Made by a program: the position numbers and the translations under genes
The notes under the pieces: generated by a model
Databases searched by the model: none
What the model saw: the letters and a program-made list of their open reading frames with translations, nothing else
What the model was told of the DNA's origin: nothing
NCBI GenBank assembly: GCA_024398875.1
Contig: JAKSIJ010000003.1
Location: 124,001-188,000, forward strand
Source: Fibrobacter sp.
GTDB taxonomy: Bacteria > Fibrobacterota > Fibrobacteria > Fibrobacterales > Fibrobacteraceae
Length of the DNA: 64,000 bases
Direction: 5' to 3'
Shown here: positions 24,562 to 33,096 of the stretch, in pieces
How the letters are laid out: each line of letters opens with the position of its first letter
Numbering within the stretch: position 1 is the first letter of the stretch

Positions 24562-25851
24562 ATGAATTACTACAAGATTTGGGAACGCTTTGGCGTAGAA
24601 ATGGAATATATGATTGTGGATAGGGACACCCTTCAGGTTCTCCCCCGGGCAGATGTTCCCCTTGGAAAAGACCACGAAGGCAACCAGCTTTCCGACATAG
24701 AATATGACGACATCGGCTTATCCAATGAACTGGTGAGCCACGTGCTGGAATTCAAATGCGCCCACCCGAAATCAAAATTTGACGGGCTTGGAAAGCGGTT
24801 CCATCACGAAATCCGCCGCGCCAACAAAAAGTTGGAAAAGATTAACGCCATGCTTTTGCCCAGCGCCGCCCACCCCTTTATGGACCCTGCAGATAAAGTG
24901 TTGTGGCCCTACGAATGCAAGGAAATCTACGACTGCTACGACCGGATTTTCAACTGCAGCGGGCACGGCTGGAGCAACCTGCAATCCACACACCTGAATC
25001 TATCCTTCGATGGAGACGACGAGTTTGGCGATTTGCATGCAGCTATTCGCGTACTGTTACCGTTACTTCCCGCCATTGCCGCCAGCAGCCCCTATCTGGA
25101 CGGAAAATTCAGCGGTTTTCTGGATGCCCGCATCGAAACCTACAGGCACAACCAGGACAAGATTCCGAGCATTGCGGGGAAAGTCATTCCTGAACCCGCC
25201 TATACCTACGACGACTACAACAAAGTCATTTTCGAGAAGGTGAAAGCGGACATCGCGCCACACGATCCAGAGCACCTGCTGAACCACTTCTTCCTCAATA
25301 GCCGCGGCGCCATCGCCCGATTTGACCGCGGTGCCATCGAAATCCGCCTGGTGGACATTCAGGAATGCCCCAGCGCCGATATCGCCATCGCGGAACTGGA
25401 GGTAGCCGCCCTGAAAGCCATCAGTTGCGGAAAACTTTCGGATGCTACCTCTATGAAGGAATACCGGGGGAAATTGCGCGCAATGGACACCGACAAGCTG
25501 GCGGACCTTCTGGTTCGCACCGCCAAAGATGCGGAAAACACCGTCATCGACTGGCCCGAATTTACAGCGATGTTCGGGCTGAGCGAGGAAACTGTCGCGA
25601 TGAAAACTACCCGCGCAGCCTCGGCCAGCAAGAAGATTACCGCCGGCGATATATGGAAGCACATCTACAGCGTTGTCAAGAACGACATCACCGAGGTATC
25701 GCAGACATTTCTCGAAAAGATGCTCGCCCGCGGAACGCTGGCCAGTGCCCTCTACAAAAATCTCGGCGACTCCCCCTCCCGCGAAGCCTTTATCTGCCAA
25801 TACAAAAAACTGGCGGATTGCCTCAGTCATAATCGACTGTACGAAGGTTAG
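24562..25851 (+). CDS. Glutamate-cysteine ligase family 2 (GCS2) carboxylate-amine ligase
   Basis: The 429-residue protein shows GCS2 features: FGVEMEYMIVD near the start, ELVSHVLEFK, LPSAAHPFMDP, NLQSTHLNLSF, SPYLDGKFSGFLDARIETYR in part, and RFDRGAIEIRLVDIQECPSADIAIA in part. The family makes gamma-glutamyl or similar amide bonds from a carboxylate, an amine and ATP. With the ATP-grasp protein upstream it probably makes a small peptide or modified metabolite rather than glutathione, but this is inference. The ATG at 24562 lies inside the last period-7 unit (TGAATTATGAATTAC) and has no ribosome-binding site; conserved YKIWERFGVE right after it argues that the start is correct. Confidence 0.88.
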   Translation: MNYYKIWERFGVEMEYMIVDRDTLQVLPRADVPLGKDHEGNQLSDIEYDDIGLSNELVSHVLEFKCAHPKSKFDGLGKRFHHEIRRANKKLEKINAMLLPSAAHPFMDPADKVLWPYECKEIYDCYDRIFNCSGHGWSNLQSTHLNLSFDGDDEFGDLHAAIRVLLPLLPAIAASSPYLDGKFSGFLDARIETYRHNQDKIPSIAGKVIPEPAYTYDDYNKVIFEKVKADIAPHDPEHLLNHFFLNSRGAIARFDRGAIEIRLVDIQECPSADIAIAELEVAALKAISCGKLSDATSMKEYRGKLRAMDTDKLADLLVRTAKDAENTVIDWPEFTAMFGLSEETVAMKTTRAASASKKITAGDIWKHIYSVVKNDITEVSQTFLEKMLARGTLASALYKNLGDSPSREAFICQYKKLADCLSHNRLYEG

Positions 25852-25898
25852 CGCCCTTTTTCTTTACTATATTACCCTTTGGTAATTTTTTAACCCGA

Positions 25899-25912
25899 GC
25901 CCATTCGTGGGC
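25899..25912 (+). promoter_or_regulatory. UUCG-capped hairpin in the pfp leader
   Basis: GCCCA pairs with TGGGC around TTCG, 9 nt before the ribosome-binding site AAGGAAG. TACTATATT upstream (25866-25874) is a candidate -10 region. The hairpin may stabilise the mRNA of a strongly expressed gene. Confidence 0.55.
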
Positions 25913-25933
25913 ACAACAAATAAGGAAGAAACA

Positions 25934-27592
25934 ATGGCTGACAATCTGTCCGCACTCGGCAAGGCTCGCAAGGCCTACCAGCCGAAACTCCCCGTCGCTC
26001 TCCGCGGCGGTGCTCTCAAGGTAACGCTCAACAAGGGCAAGGCTACTGAATCCGTCCGCGACCAGGCCAAGATCAAGGCTCTGTTCCCGAACACCTACGG
26101 CGCTCCGTACATTTCCCTCAAGAAGGCCAGCAAGGCTCTCAAGGGCAAGGCTCTCAATGTGGGCGTGGTGCTCTCCGGCGGTCAGGCTCCTGGTGGACAT
26201 AACGTCATTGCAGGTCTTTTTGATGGCATCAAGAGCATTGACAAGAAGAGCAAGCTCCTCGGCTTCCTCGGCGGTCCTTCCGGTCTCGAAAACGGCAAGT
26301 TCATCGTGATCAACGAAAAGATCATGGACTCCTACCGCAACACTGGTGGTTTCGACATCATCCAGTCCGGCCGTACCAAACTGGAAACTGAAGAACAGTT
26401 CAAGAAGTGCATGGCTGTTGCCAAGGCTCAGAAGCTGGACGCTATCGTCATCATCGGCGGTGACGACTCCAACACCAACGCAGCTGTTCTCGGTGAATAC
26501 TTCCAGGCTAACGGAGCTTCCTGCGTTGTTTGCGGCTGCCCCAAGACCATCGACGGCGACTTGAAGAACGAATACATCGAAACCTCCTTCGGTTTCGACA
26601 CCGCTGTGAAGACCTACTCCGAACTTATCGGCAACATCATGCGCGACGCTAACTCCGCCCGCAAGTACTGGCACTTCATCAAGCTCATGGGCCGTAGCGC
26701 TTCCCACATCGCTTTGGAAGCCGCTCTCCAGACCCACCCGAACATCTGCCTCATTTCTGAAGAAGTGAAGGGCAAGAAGATGAAACTGAAGCAGGTCATC
26801 AAGTATGTGGCCGACATCGTTGCCGACCGTGCCGCTCAGGGCAAGAACTTCGGTGTGGCCCTCATTCCGGAAGGCCTCCTGGAATTCATCCCGGATGTTG
26901 GCGTTCTTATTTCTGAACTTTCTGAAGCTCTCGCCCACCACGAAAAGGAAGTGGAAGGCCTCGACACTGCTGCCAAGGTTGAAAAGCTCTGCAAGTGGGT
27001 CAGCAAGGCTTCCGCCGAAGTGCTCAAGAGCCTCCCGGCATTCGTTCAGGCACAGCTCATGCTCGAACGCGACAGCCATGGCAACGTCCAGGTTTCCCTC
27101 ATCGAAACCGAAAAGCTCATCATCGAGATGGTGAAGAAGGACCTCAAGAGCCGCAAGAACTTCAAGGGCAAGTTCAGCGCCCTGAACCACTTCTTCGGTT
27201 ACGAAGGCCGTTGCGCCGCTCCGTCCAACTTCGACGCCGACTACTGCTACAGCCTGGGCTTCACCGCCTCTGTGCTCGCCTTCAACAAGATGAACGGCTA
27301 CATGAGCTCTGTTCGTGACCTCACCAAGGGCATTGAAAAGTGGGTTGCCGGAGGCATTCCTATAACCATGATGATGAACATCGAACGTCGTCACGGTGCA
27401 GACAAGCCGGTGATTCAGAAGGCTCTCGTGGAACTGAACGGCAATCCGTTCAAGTTCTTCGCCAAGAACCGCGATGTTTGGGCCAAGACTGAATCCTACT
27501 CCTACCCGGGTCCGATCCAGTACTGGGGTCCCAGCGAAGTTTGTGACATCACAAACTTTACCATCAAGCTGGAACGCGGCGCCAAGGTTTAA
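25934..27592 (+). CDS. pfp: Pyrophosphate-fructose-6-phosphate 1-phosphotransferase
   Basis: The 552-residue protein starts at 25934 after AAGGAAG. It is the long PPi-PFK class: VGVVLSGGQAPGGHNVI, GFLGGPSGLENGK, IIGGDDSNTNAA (the GGDD signature of PPi use), PKTIDGDLKN, and MGRSASHIALEAALQTHPN in pieces. It catalyses reversible phosphorylation of fructose-6-phosphate with pyrophosphate, the main glycolytic entry in many strict anaerobes. Codon use is strongly biased and a tetraloop hairpin caps the leader, both fitting high expression. A 599-codon antisense ORF is a shadow of this bias. Confidence 0.96.
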   Translation: MADNLSALGKARKAYQPKLPVALRGGALKVTLNKGKATESVRDQAKIKALFPNTYGAPYISLKKASKALKGKALNVGVVLSGGQAPGGHNVIAGLFDGIKSIDKKSKLLGFLGGPSGLENGKFIVINEKIMDSYRNTGGFDIIQSGRTKLETEEQFKKCMAVAKAQKLDAIVIIGGDDSNTNAAVLGEYFQANGASCVVCGCPKTIDGDLKNEYIETSFGFDTAVKTYSELIGNIMRDANSARKYWHFIKLMGRSASHIALEAALQTHPNICLISEEVKGKKMKLKQVIKYVADIVADRAAQGKNFGVALIPEGLLEFIPDVGVLISELSEALAHHEKEVEGLDTAAKVEKLCKWVSKASAEVLKSLPAFVQAQLMLERDSHGNVQVSLIETEKLIIEMVKKDLKSRKNFKGKFSALNHFFGYEGRCAAPSNFDADYCYSLGFTASVLAFNKMNGYMSSVRDLTKGIEKWVAGGIPITMMMNIERRHGADKPVIQKALVELNGNPFKFFAKNRDVWAKTESYSYPGPIQYWGPSEVCDITNFTIKLERGAKV

Positions 27593-27748
27593 TGTTTCTC
27601 GAAGGCGTCTGTTGCGTTGCATCGCCCCTCACGTAGATTTAACTACGCTACGGGGCTCTGCGTCTGGCATCCATCCTTCGATAAACGATTAAACAATTTT
27701 TGTTTCTCGAAGAAGTGTGCCACCTGGCATCCATCCTTCGATAAACTA
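27593..27748. repeat. Imperfect direct repeats after pfp
   Basis: TGTTTCTCGAAG at 27593-27604 recurs at 27701-27712, and a 23-bp segment beginning CTGGCATCCATCC at 27664-27686 recurs at 27724-27746. The first unit also holds an imperfect hairpin, GCCCC (27624-27628) with GGGGC (27652-27656) around a CGTAG/CTACG stem. No gene is present. Confidence 0.8.
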
Positions 27749-27755
27749 ATGAACT

Positions 27756-27789
27756 AAAAATCCCTTCTGTGAAAACGGAAGGGATTTTT
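27756..27789. terminator. Bidirectional terminator between pfp and a FISUMP gene
   Basis: AAAAATCCCTTC (27756-27767) pairs with GAAGGGATTTTT (27778-27789). A runs on one side and T runs on the other serve both convergent genes. Confidence 0.92.
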
Positions 27790-27811
27790 TTGCTGAAAAC
27801 AGAGTGAAAAT

Positions 27812-28936
27812 TTAATCCCCGTTGATGCAACGGACGGAATAGGCGTTGTTCTTCCCGTGGCTAGGCACCAGCTGGCGAACCAACTGGTCGCTCATGCGGC
27901 CCATGGCCCAAAGCCAAATGGTTTCGTTACGGCCATTCTGACTGCTCCAGAATCCCGTATATTCGCCCATATCCTCATAGCGAACGGTCTTCGTTCCAAT
28001 GACTTTGCGATAACCCGAGGAATACACGCTGAAACCATATTCGTCCGTGCCACCGCCGCCTTGCCAACCTGTGGTAGCCTTTAATTTGTTCGCAAACGCA
28101 CCACATTTTTCCACACCATCGTAGCACTGGGTAAGACCGGTGAGCATATCGGACCACTCGCGGTCACGGGGCAAATGCCAACCCTTGGGGCACGCCTTTC
28201 TCGCCCCTTCCAAATCATAGAGACGACCGCTGCGGATGCAATAGGAATCCTTGTCCTCGTAGCACCAGGAATGACCTTCCACATTATAGTTCGCATTCTG
28301 GGCAAACCATTCGCGGCCTTCCACCTTGATGGTGCGGTACATCTGGCCATCGCGAGGGTCCTTGAAGAAGGAAGAATTTTCGCGAATGGTGGCGCGATGC
28401 TCCTGCTCTTCCTGACGAAGTTTTGCCACCTGTTCCCGCTTATACTTTTCGTACCCTTCCAGATTGTTGACCCAGTATTTCTGCGCCTCCGCATTATCAA
28501 ACTTGATTCTCAAATCATAAACTGCATAAAGATCGTCACCGCAGGCCAAGTCCACGCCGGCGATATTCACAATGAGGGTTACCGGATTCTTCTTCCCGAA
28601 TTCCATGGGCTTGTCGAAGTAAGAAATCCAGGCTTCCTTGGTATCCTTGCACTCTTTGTAGAAGGTTCCGCTCTCAAATTTATCCAGCGGCAGCGTTATC
28701 TTGCCAGAGACAGAGAAGGCGAACTTGTCATCCTCAATCTTGAAGGAAACGGGCTGCACATTCTTGTAATGAGTGTACTTGCCAAAGGAGTACTTCCCTA
28801 CAACCTTCGCCGAGGTGTATTCTCCCTGACCTTCCGCATGGTAGATGGCGTCCCAGCTCTTTGGAGCGGCTGCCCAGGACAAAACCGACAATAACCCAAT
28901 CCACACTACCCAACGCACGACACAATTGCAAGTCAC
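27812..28936 (-). CDS. Secreted FISUMP protein with an N-terminal extra domain
   Basis: The likely start is GTG at 28936, with TGAGG upstream, giving 374 residues and a clear signal peptide (CVVRWVVWIGLLSVLSWAAA before PKSW). An ATG 24 codons further upstream would overrun the promoter area. Residues about 25-170 are a domain unlike the lipoproteins (KVVGKYSFGKYTHYKNVQPVSF in pieces, GVDLACGDDLYAVYDLRI). A charged helix follows (YEKYKREQVAKLRQEEQEH). The FISUMP domain is at about 190-374 (PRDGQMYRTIKVEGREWFAQNANY, ACPKGWHLPRDREW, YGFSVYSSG, YSVRCINGD). There is no lipobox and no serine linker, so it is soluble periplasmic or surface-exposed. It is the most divergent FISUMP protein here. Confidence 0.85.
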   Translation of the reverse strand: MTCNCVVRWVVWIGLLSVLSWAAAPKSWDAIYHAEGQGEYTSAKVVGKYSFGKYTHYKNVQPVSFKIEDDKFAFSVSGKITLPLDKFESGTFYKECKDTKEAWISYFDKPMEFGKKNPVTLIVNIAGVDLACGDDLYAVYDLRIKFDNAEAQKYWVNNLEGYEKYKREQVAKLRQEEQEHRATIRENSSFFKDPRDGQMYRTIKVEGREWFAQNANYNVEGHSWCYEDKDSYCIRSGRLYDLEGARKACPKGWHLPRDREWSDMLTGLTQCYDGVEKCGAFANKLKATTGWQGGGGTDEYGFSVYSSGYRKVIGTKTVRYEDMGEYTGFWSSQNGRNETIWLWAMGRMSDQLVRQLVPSHGKNNAYSVRCINGD

Positions 28937-29015
28937 AAGAGAATCCTCATTTAAAGACAAAAGAAAGCTAGCTTTTTTAAAAACAATGCTCCCCCCATTG
29001 ATTGGCAAAATATGC

Positions 29016-29022
29016 TACATTT
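29016..29022 (+). promoter_or_regulatory. TAnnTTT -10-like box of purU
   Basis: TACATTT ends 5 nt before the ATG at 29028 and 11 nt before a second in-frame ATG at 29034. If it is a -10 box, the transcript would start at or within the first codons, favouring the second ATG. Confidence 0.4.
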
Positions 29023-29027
29023 AGGGC

Positions 29028-29873
29028 ATGTCCATGACTCGTTACATTTTGCAGATTCACTGCCCTGACCAAAAGGGGCTCATTGCCGGCACGACCCAGG
29101 TTCTCGCCAAGGCCGGAGCCAACATCATCGATTTACAGCAACACACCGCAAAAGATATTGAAACCTTCTTCCTGAGGGCGGTTTTCGAAATCGAGCCCGC
29201 CGATGTGGAAGAAGTCCGCAAGCACTTGGAAACGCTTGGCCCCCACCTCCAACTGGACTGGAAACTCTACGACACCAGCAAAACAGAGCGTGTGGCCATT
29301 TTCGTCTCCAAGACGGACCACTGCCTCTACGATTTGCTCTTGAAGCGCCGCGACGGCGACCTCCCCTGTGAATTCAGCTGCATTGTAGGAAACCATCCAG
29401 ACCTGGGCCCCATCGGCGGTACCTTTGGCGTACCCTTCTACTACGTGCCCTCCAATCCAGATAAGAGCATTCCCGAGAACCGCTTCCGCGAAATTATTGC
29501 GGAAACCAAGACCGACACTATCGTCCTCGCCCGCTACATGCAGATTCTCTCCTCCGAATTTACCGAGGAGTTCAAGTACCGCGTCATCAACATCCACCAC
29601 GGATTCTTGCCGGCTTTCAAGGGAGCAAAGCCCTACCACCAGGCCTGGCACAAGGGCGTGAAGATTATCGGTGCTACCGCCCACTTTGCCACAGAAGATC
29701 TGGACCAGGGGCCCATCATCTGTCAGGATATCCAGCGCGTGCCCGAAACCGCCAGCATTGACGAACTGGTAGAACTGGGTAAGGATATTGAAAAAAGAAC
29801 TTTGTCTGCCGCACTCAAACTCTGGCTTGAACACCGGGTGTTTGTCTATGCGGGTCGAACCTTCATTCTCTAA
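29028..29873 (+). CDS. purU: Formyltetrahydrofolate deformylase PurU
   Basis: The 281-residue protein has an N-terminal ACT domain (about 5-85: LQIHCPDQKGLIAGTTQVLAKAGAN in pieces) and a formyltransferase-like hydrolase domain (about 90-281). The hydrolase part has catalytic residues in NIHHGFLPAF, YHQAWHKGVKIIGATAHF and LDQGPIICQD. It releases formate from 10-formyl-THF, balancing one-carbon units and feeding purine synthesis. Two ATGs six bases apart compete for the start. It is the first gene of a rightward run with the genes at 29883, 30424, 31120 and 31809. Confidence 0.94.
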   Translation: MSMTRYILQIHCPDQKGLIAGTTQVLAKAGANIIDLQQHTAKDIETFFLRAVFEIEPADVEEVRKHLETLGPHLQLDWKLYDTSKTERVAIFVSKTDHCLYDLLLKRRDGDLPCEFSCIVGNHPDLGPIGGTFGVPFYYVPSNPDKSIPENRFREIIAETKTDTIVLARYMQILSSEFTEEFKYRVINIHHGFLPAFKGAKPYHQAWHKGVKIIGATAHFATEDLDQGPIICQDIQRVPETASIDELVELGKDIEKRTLSAALKLWLEHRVFVYAGRTFIL

Positions 29874-29882
29874 GGAGATACT

Positions 29883-30401
29883 ATGGCCGAAGAACAGAAA
29901 GACATCGAAGTAAAGCCCGCAGAAGCTGCCAGCACTGCTCCCGCAGCCGAACAGCCTGCCGAGGCCACAACTGAAACTGTTCCCACTAGCGGTGCAGCAA
30001 CTGAAACCGTTCCCGCAACGGAAGCCTCGCCCGCTGCTGAAGAAAAATCTGAGCCCGAAGTCATCATCCAGACAGAACGGGGTTTCGCCCACTATGTTGG
30101 CTTTGCCCTGCTTTGCGTGCTCTGCGTCTGCTTCTTCTTTATGCCAGGGATTGCCCTCACCTTCGGCGTGAGTCAGCTGGTTTCCTTAAACGGTGCCGCT
30201 GCCTGGATCTTCAGCGCCATCCTCAGCGTCATCATCTGGCTCATTTTCAAGTTGAAAATCAAGGGTTTCAAAAAATCCTTCTACTGGTATGTGGCCTTCT
30301 GCGTGGTGGTTCTCGCCATCCTCATCGGCATTGAGGTCGCCACCGAAAAATTCAATGTATTTGCAAGCATTTTCGCCCTTCTCACTGGCGCAAATGCATA
30401 A
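29883..30401 (+). CDS. Membrane protein with Ala/Glu/Thr-rich N-terminal tail
   Basis: The 172-residue protein has two parts. Residues 1-65 are low-complexity (EQPAEATTETVP and ATETVPATEASPA repeats) and probably disordered in the cytoplasm. Residues 70-172 hold three membrane segments (GFALLCVLCVCFFFMPGIAL, AAWIFSAILSVIIWLIFKL, WYVAFCVVVLAILIGIEV). AAGGAGATACT precedes the ATG, 10 nt after the purU stop. I recognise no family. Confidence 0.8.
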   Translation: MAEEQKDIEVKPAEAASTAPAAEQPAEATTETVPTSGAATETVPATEASPAAEEKSEPEVIIQTERGFAHYVGFALLCVLCVCFFFMPGIALTFGVSQLVSLNGAAAWIFSAILSVIIWLIFKLKIKGFKKSFYWYVAFCVVVLAILIGIEVATEKFNVFASIFALLTGANA

Positions 30402-30423
30402 GCCTATTTAATCGAGAGTTGTT

Positions 30424-31095
30424 ATGACACAGAAAGATTCCTTCGTTCATTTTCTTGTTGAATCCGGCGCTCTAAAGTTTGGCGACTTTGTCACCAAGAG
30501 CGGCCGCAATACGCCCTACTTTATCAATACCGGAGAGTTCCGCACTGGAGCATCCCTTTCCAAGCTTGCCGAATTCTACGCCGCCGCATTCATGAAGCAT
30601 TTTGACGGAAAGGCCCAGAACCTCTACGGACCGGCCTACAAGGGCATTCCCCTCTGTGCCGCTACTGCAATGAAGCTCTCCGACGTGTACGCCAAGAACC
30701 TCACCTTCACTTACAACCGCAAAGAAGTGAAGGACCACGGCGAAGGTGGCTCTCTGGTAGGTTACAAGTATGCCGAAAAGACTAACGTGGTCATCATCGA
30801 AGACGTGATTACCGCAGGAACTTCCGTGAACGAGACAATGCAGGCCCTCTCTCAAATCGAGAACGCCAATGTCATCGGGCTTCTCATCTCTGTGGACCGC
30901 AAGGAAAAGCTGGACAATGGCAAATCCGCCCTCCAGACCGTTCAGGACGAATACGGCATTGAAGCCCACAGCATCGTGGACATCAACGACATCATTGCAT
31001 TCCTGGAAAGCGAAGAAAACCGCAAGGCCATCAACGCTCCGGAAGGCATTTTGGACAAGGTCTACGCCTACCGCGAAAAATGGGGCGCGAAGTAA
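30424..31095 (+). CDS. pyrE: Orotate phosphoribosyltransferase
   Basis: The 223-residue protein has the PRPP-binding loop VVIIEDVITAGTSVNE and the flexible-loop lysines in TYNRKEVKDHGEGG, plus GPAYKGIPLCAATAM near residue 62. It forms OMP from orotate and PRPP in pyrimidine synthesis, as a cytoplasmic dimer. It lies 22 bp after the membrane-protein gene, probably in the purU operon. Confidence 0.95.
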   Translation: MTQKDSFVHFLVESGALKFGDFVTKSGRNTPYFINTGEFRTGASLSKLAEFYAAAFMKHFDGKAQNLYGPAYKGIPLCAATAMKLSDVYAKNLTFTYNRKEVKDHGEGGSLVGYKYAEKTNVVIIEDVITAGTSVNETMQALSQIENANVIGLLISVDRKEKLDNGKSALQTVQDEYGIEAHSIVDINDIIAFLESEENRKAINAPEGILDKVYAYREKWGAK

Positions 31096-31119
31096 AGTAG
31101 CCGCCCCTTTGGGAGTATA

Positions 31120-31812
31120 ATGGTCCGCCGGTTTCTCGGAATATGGTGCTTATTGTTCTGCCTCCTCATGGGGTGCGGAACGAGTTACCAATGGTCTAAA
31201 AGCCATCCGGCATACCACCAGGCTCCTGCAGGCACACTTGCCGTCATCGGTAGCGAGAACGCATTCCTTCTGACCCGTTCCAGCTGGTTTGCAAAGAAGC
31301 TGGAGATTGGCGCAGACAGCGTCCAAGTGACCATGCGCATTTTTTGCGAGAAAAAATTCTTGCAGGAATTGACACAGTTCTATCCCACCCTCACAAAAAT
31401 TCCAGACAAGGATTTGCAGGTTTTCCCAGAAGAAAGCCAGCGCCTGGATGAGCGCGTCTTTATGAAGGGCCGCCTGCCGGAACAGGGAATTTCTTTGAAA
31501 GATAGCGCCGGGAATATACCTCCCCTCCTCCTCATTCTCCATGAAGTCATTATCGGTACGGACTTGAAGCGGGAAGATTACTTCGACTACGCTTTAATGC
31601 AGAACGAAAGTCCTGAGAAAAAGACTTCCAACAATCTCAGTGCCATCGCCTCCTACACTTTGTGGGACAACGTGAAGCAGCGCCCCTTGTTCAGCGCCGT
31701 GGATGAAATACAGATTCCCATTCAGAAGCCAAATCTGGGAAATTTCGAACAAATGACTGCAGGGATTGTCCAGAAAATTAAAGAAAATCTAGACAAGGGA
31801 GTGGTGCGATGA
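31120..31812 (+). CDS. Lipoprotein of unknown function
   Basis: The 230-residue protein has the lipoprotein signal MVRRFLGIWCLLFCLLMGC (lipid cysteine C19). The mature part has mixed alpha/beta character (TLAVIGSENAFLLTRSSWFAKKL, PPLLLILHEVIIGTD, IASYTLWDNVKQRPLFSAVDEIQ in pieces). It overlaps the next gene by 4 nt (ATGA), so the two products probably act together at the outer membrane. I recognise no family. Confidence 0.82.
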   Translation: MVRRFLGIWCLLFCLLMGCGTSYQWSKSHPAYHQAPAGTLAVIGSENAFLLTRSSWFAKKLEIGADSVQVTMRIFCEKKFLQELTQFYPTLTKIPDKDLQVFPEESQRLDERVFMKGRLPEQGISLKDSAGNIPPLLLILHEVIIGTDLKREDYFDYALMQNESPEKKTSNNLSAIASYTLWDNVKQRPLFSAVDEIQIPIQKPNLGNFEQMTAGIVQKIKENLDKGVVR

Positions 31813-33074
31813 ATAAAATTCACTTGCTCCTTATTCTCGCGCTACTTCTTGCAGCACCGCTGTTTGCAGGCGACGTCTACTCCAATAGCCATCCTACCAT
31901 CTGGAAGGACGGAGAAATTCTCATCTGGACTTTGGACACCTACCCCGTTGTGGATCCCAAGGAATTCTGCCTATCCCTCAAGCGTAACAACACTGGCATT
32001 GGCGACCCGAAATGCCGCCTCCTGGGCGAATGGGAGCGAGATTCCATCGCCGTCCGTTACGCCACCTGGCTCAAGGCAAATATGGAGCCCGGGCTCAAAG
32101 CAGAATACCTGCGGGCACGGCATCCCGCTATGGTGGCGAAAATACAGTCCATTGAAGACAAGACAGTTCTCTTCATGGCAAAAGATGGAGACAACGTACT
32201 GGTGGCCTTCTTTGACGAGACGGCCTCAGAGCCTAAAATTGCGGGTAAAGTCCGCTATCAGGACGATAAAATCGCCCTCGGAGATGAAATTGCAAGCCTC
32301 TTTTTCTCTGGCCCTGCCAAGCGAAGGCTCTCCAAAGAAGAACGGCAAAAGCTAGCCACCGAGCCAGACGAATACTATCAGGAAGTTCCCAATTTCAAGG
32401 GCTGGGTGGGCGTTGGCGGCGGTTACGCACAAGCTAAAATTCCATTGACCCCCGATGATTGGTATGATAGTCATATCAAGAGTACCGTCCGTAATTATCG
32501 CATTACAAAGGATTCCGCAAGCCTCTGGAATTTCATCGACGATTCAGAGCCCTATCTCACCCTCTATGCGGGCGGAACCTGGTATGGATTCATCGGTGCA
32601 GAAATCGTGTATCGCTACTCCAAACATTCCGTCAAAATTGACAAAAAAGATACCATCTACAAGGAGTTAGACTACTGGGATTTTTCACAGCATTCCATTG
32701 GTCTCAATGTCATTCTTTCCCGCTCCTTTGATGCCACAAAATGGATGAACATCACACCCTTCGCCTTTCTCGGATTCCAGTACTGCTTCTTTGTGGAAGA
32801 TATTGGTTTGAAAAGTGGCGTAGATGAGCCCTCCCGATACTACAAGACACGCATTGAATTCGAAGATGCCTACAAAGGTGCCGTGGTTGGCATTGGTTCC
32901 CAATTCATTTTCGCCAAGCATTACGGCGTAAGCTTTAGAACAGGAATTTCCAGCCGCGGGTTCAACATGTATTCCGACCCGTCCCCTGATGCTGCGGCAG
33001 AGCCCACTACAATCGGAGCTTCCACCATTGATTGGTTCATTGGCGGAGGATTGGAATACCACTGGATGTTATAA
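31809..33074 (+). CDS. Secreted, probably outer-membrane protein of unknown function
   Basis: The 421-residue protein has a signal peptide (MNKIHLLLILALLLAAPLFA before GDV). The N-terminal half (about 25-185) is soluble-looking. The second half alternates aromatic and glycine-rich strands (GWVGVGGGYAQAKIPL, LTLYAGGTWYGFIGAEIVYRY, ITPFAFLGFQYCFFV, IDWFIGGGLEYHWML), like a beta-barrel. It is coupled by a 4-nt overlap to the lipoprotein upstream. The function is unknown. Confidence 0.82.
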   Translation: MNKIHLLLILALLLAAPLFAGDVYSNSHPTIWKDGEILIWTLDTYPVVDPKEFCLSLKRNNTGIGDPKCRLLGEWERDSIAVRYATWLKANMEPGLKAEYLRARHPAMVAKIQSIEDKTVLFMAKDGDNVLVAFFDETASEPKIAGKVRYQDDKIALGDEIASLFFSGPAKRRLSKEERQKLATEPDEYYQEVPNFKGWVGVGGGYAQAKIPLTPDDWYDSHIKSTVRNYRITKDSASLWNFIDDSEPYLTLYAGGTWYGFIGAEIVYRYSKHSVKIDKKDTIYKELDYWDFSQHSIGLNVILSRSFDATKWMNITPFAFLGFQYCFFVEDIGLKSGVDEPSRYYKTRIEFEDAYKGAVVGIGSQFIFAKHYGVSFRTGISSRGFNMYSDPSPDAAAEPTTIGASTIDWFIGGGLEYHWML

Positions 33075-33080
33075 TTTTAC

Positions 33081-33088
33081 TAGATTTG
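33081..33088 (+). promoter_or_regulatory. TAnnTTTG -10-like box of the DEAD-box helicase
   Basis: TAGATTTG ends 8 nt before the ATG at 33097, with no ribosome-binding site between. It matches the Bacteroidetes -10 consensus. Confidence 0.5.
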
Positions 33089-33096
33089 CGCTCACT

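Noticed and set aside
25823-27622. 599-codon ORF antisense to pfp
   Set aside because: The forward strand has all PPi-PFK motifs; the antisense frame lacks motifs and arises from strong codon bias.
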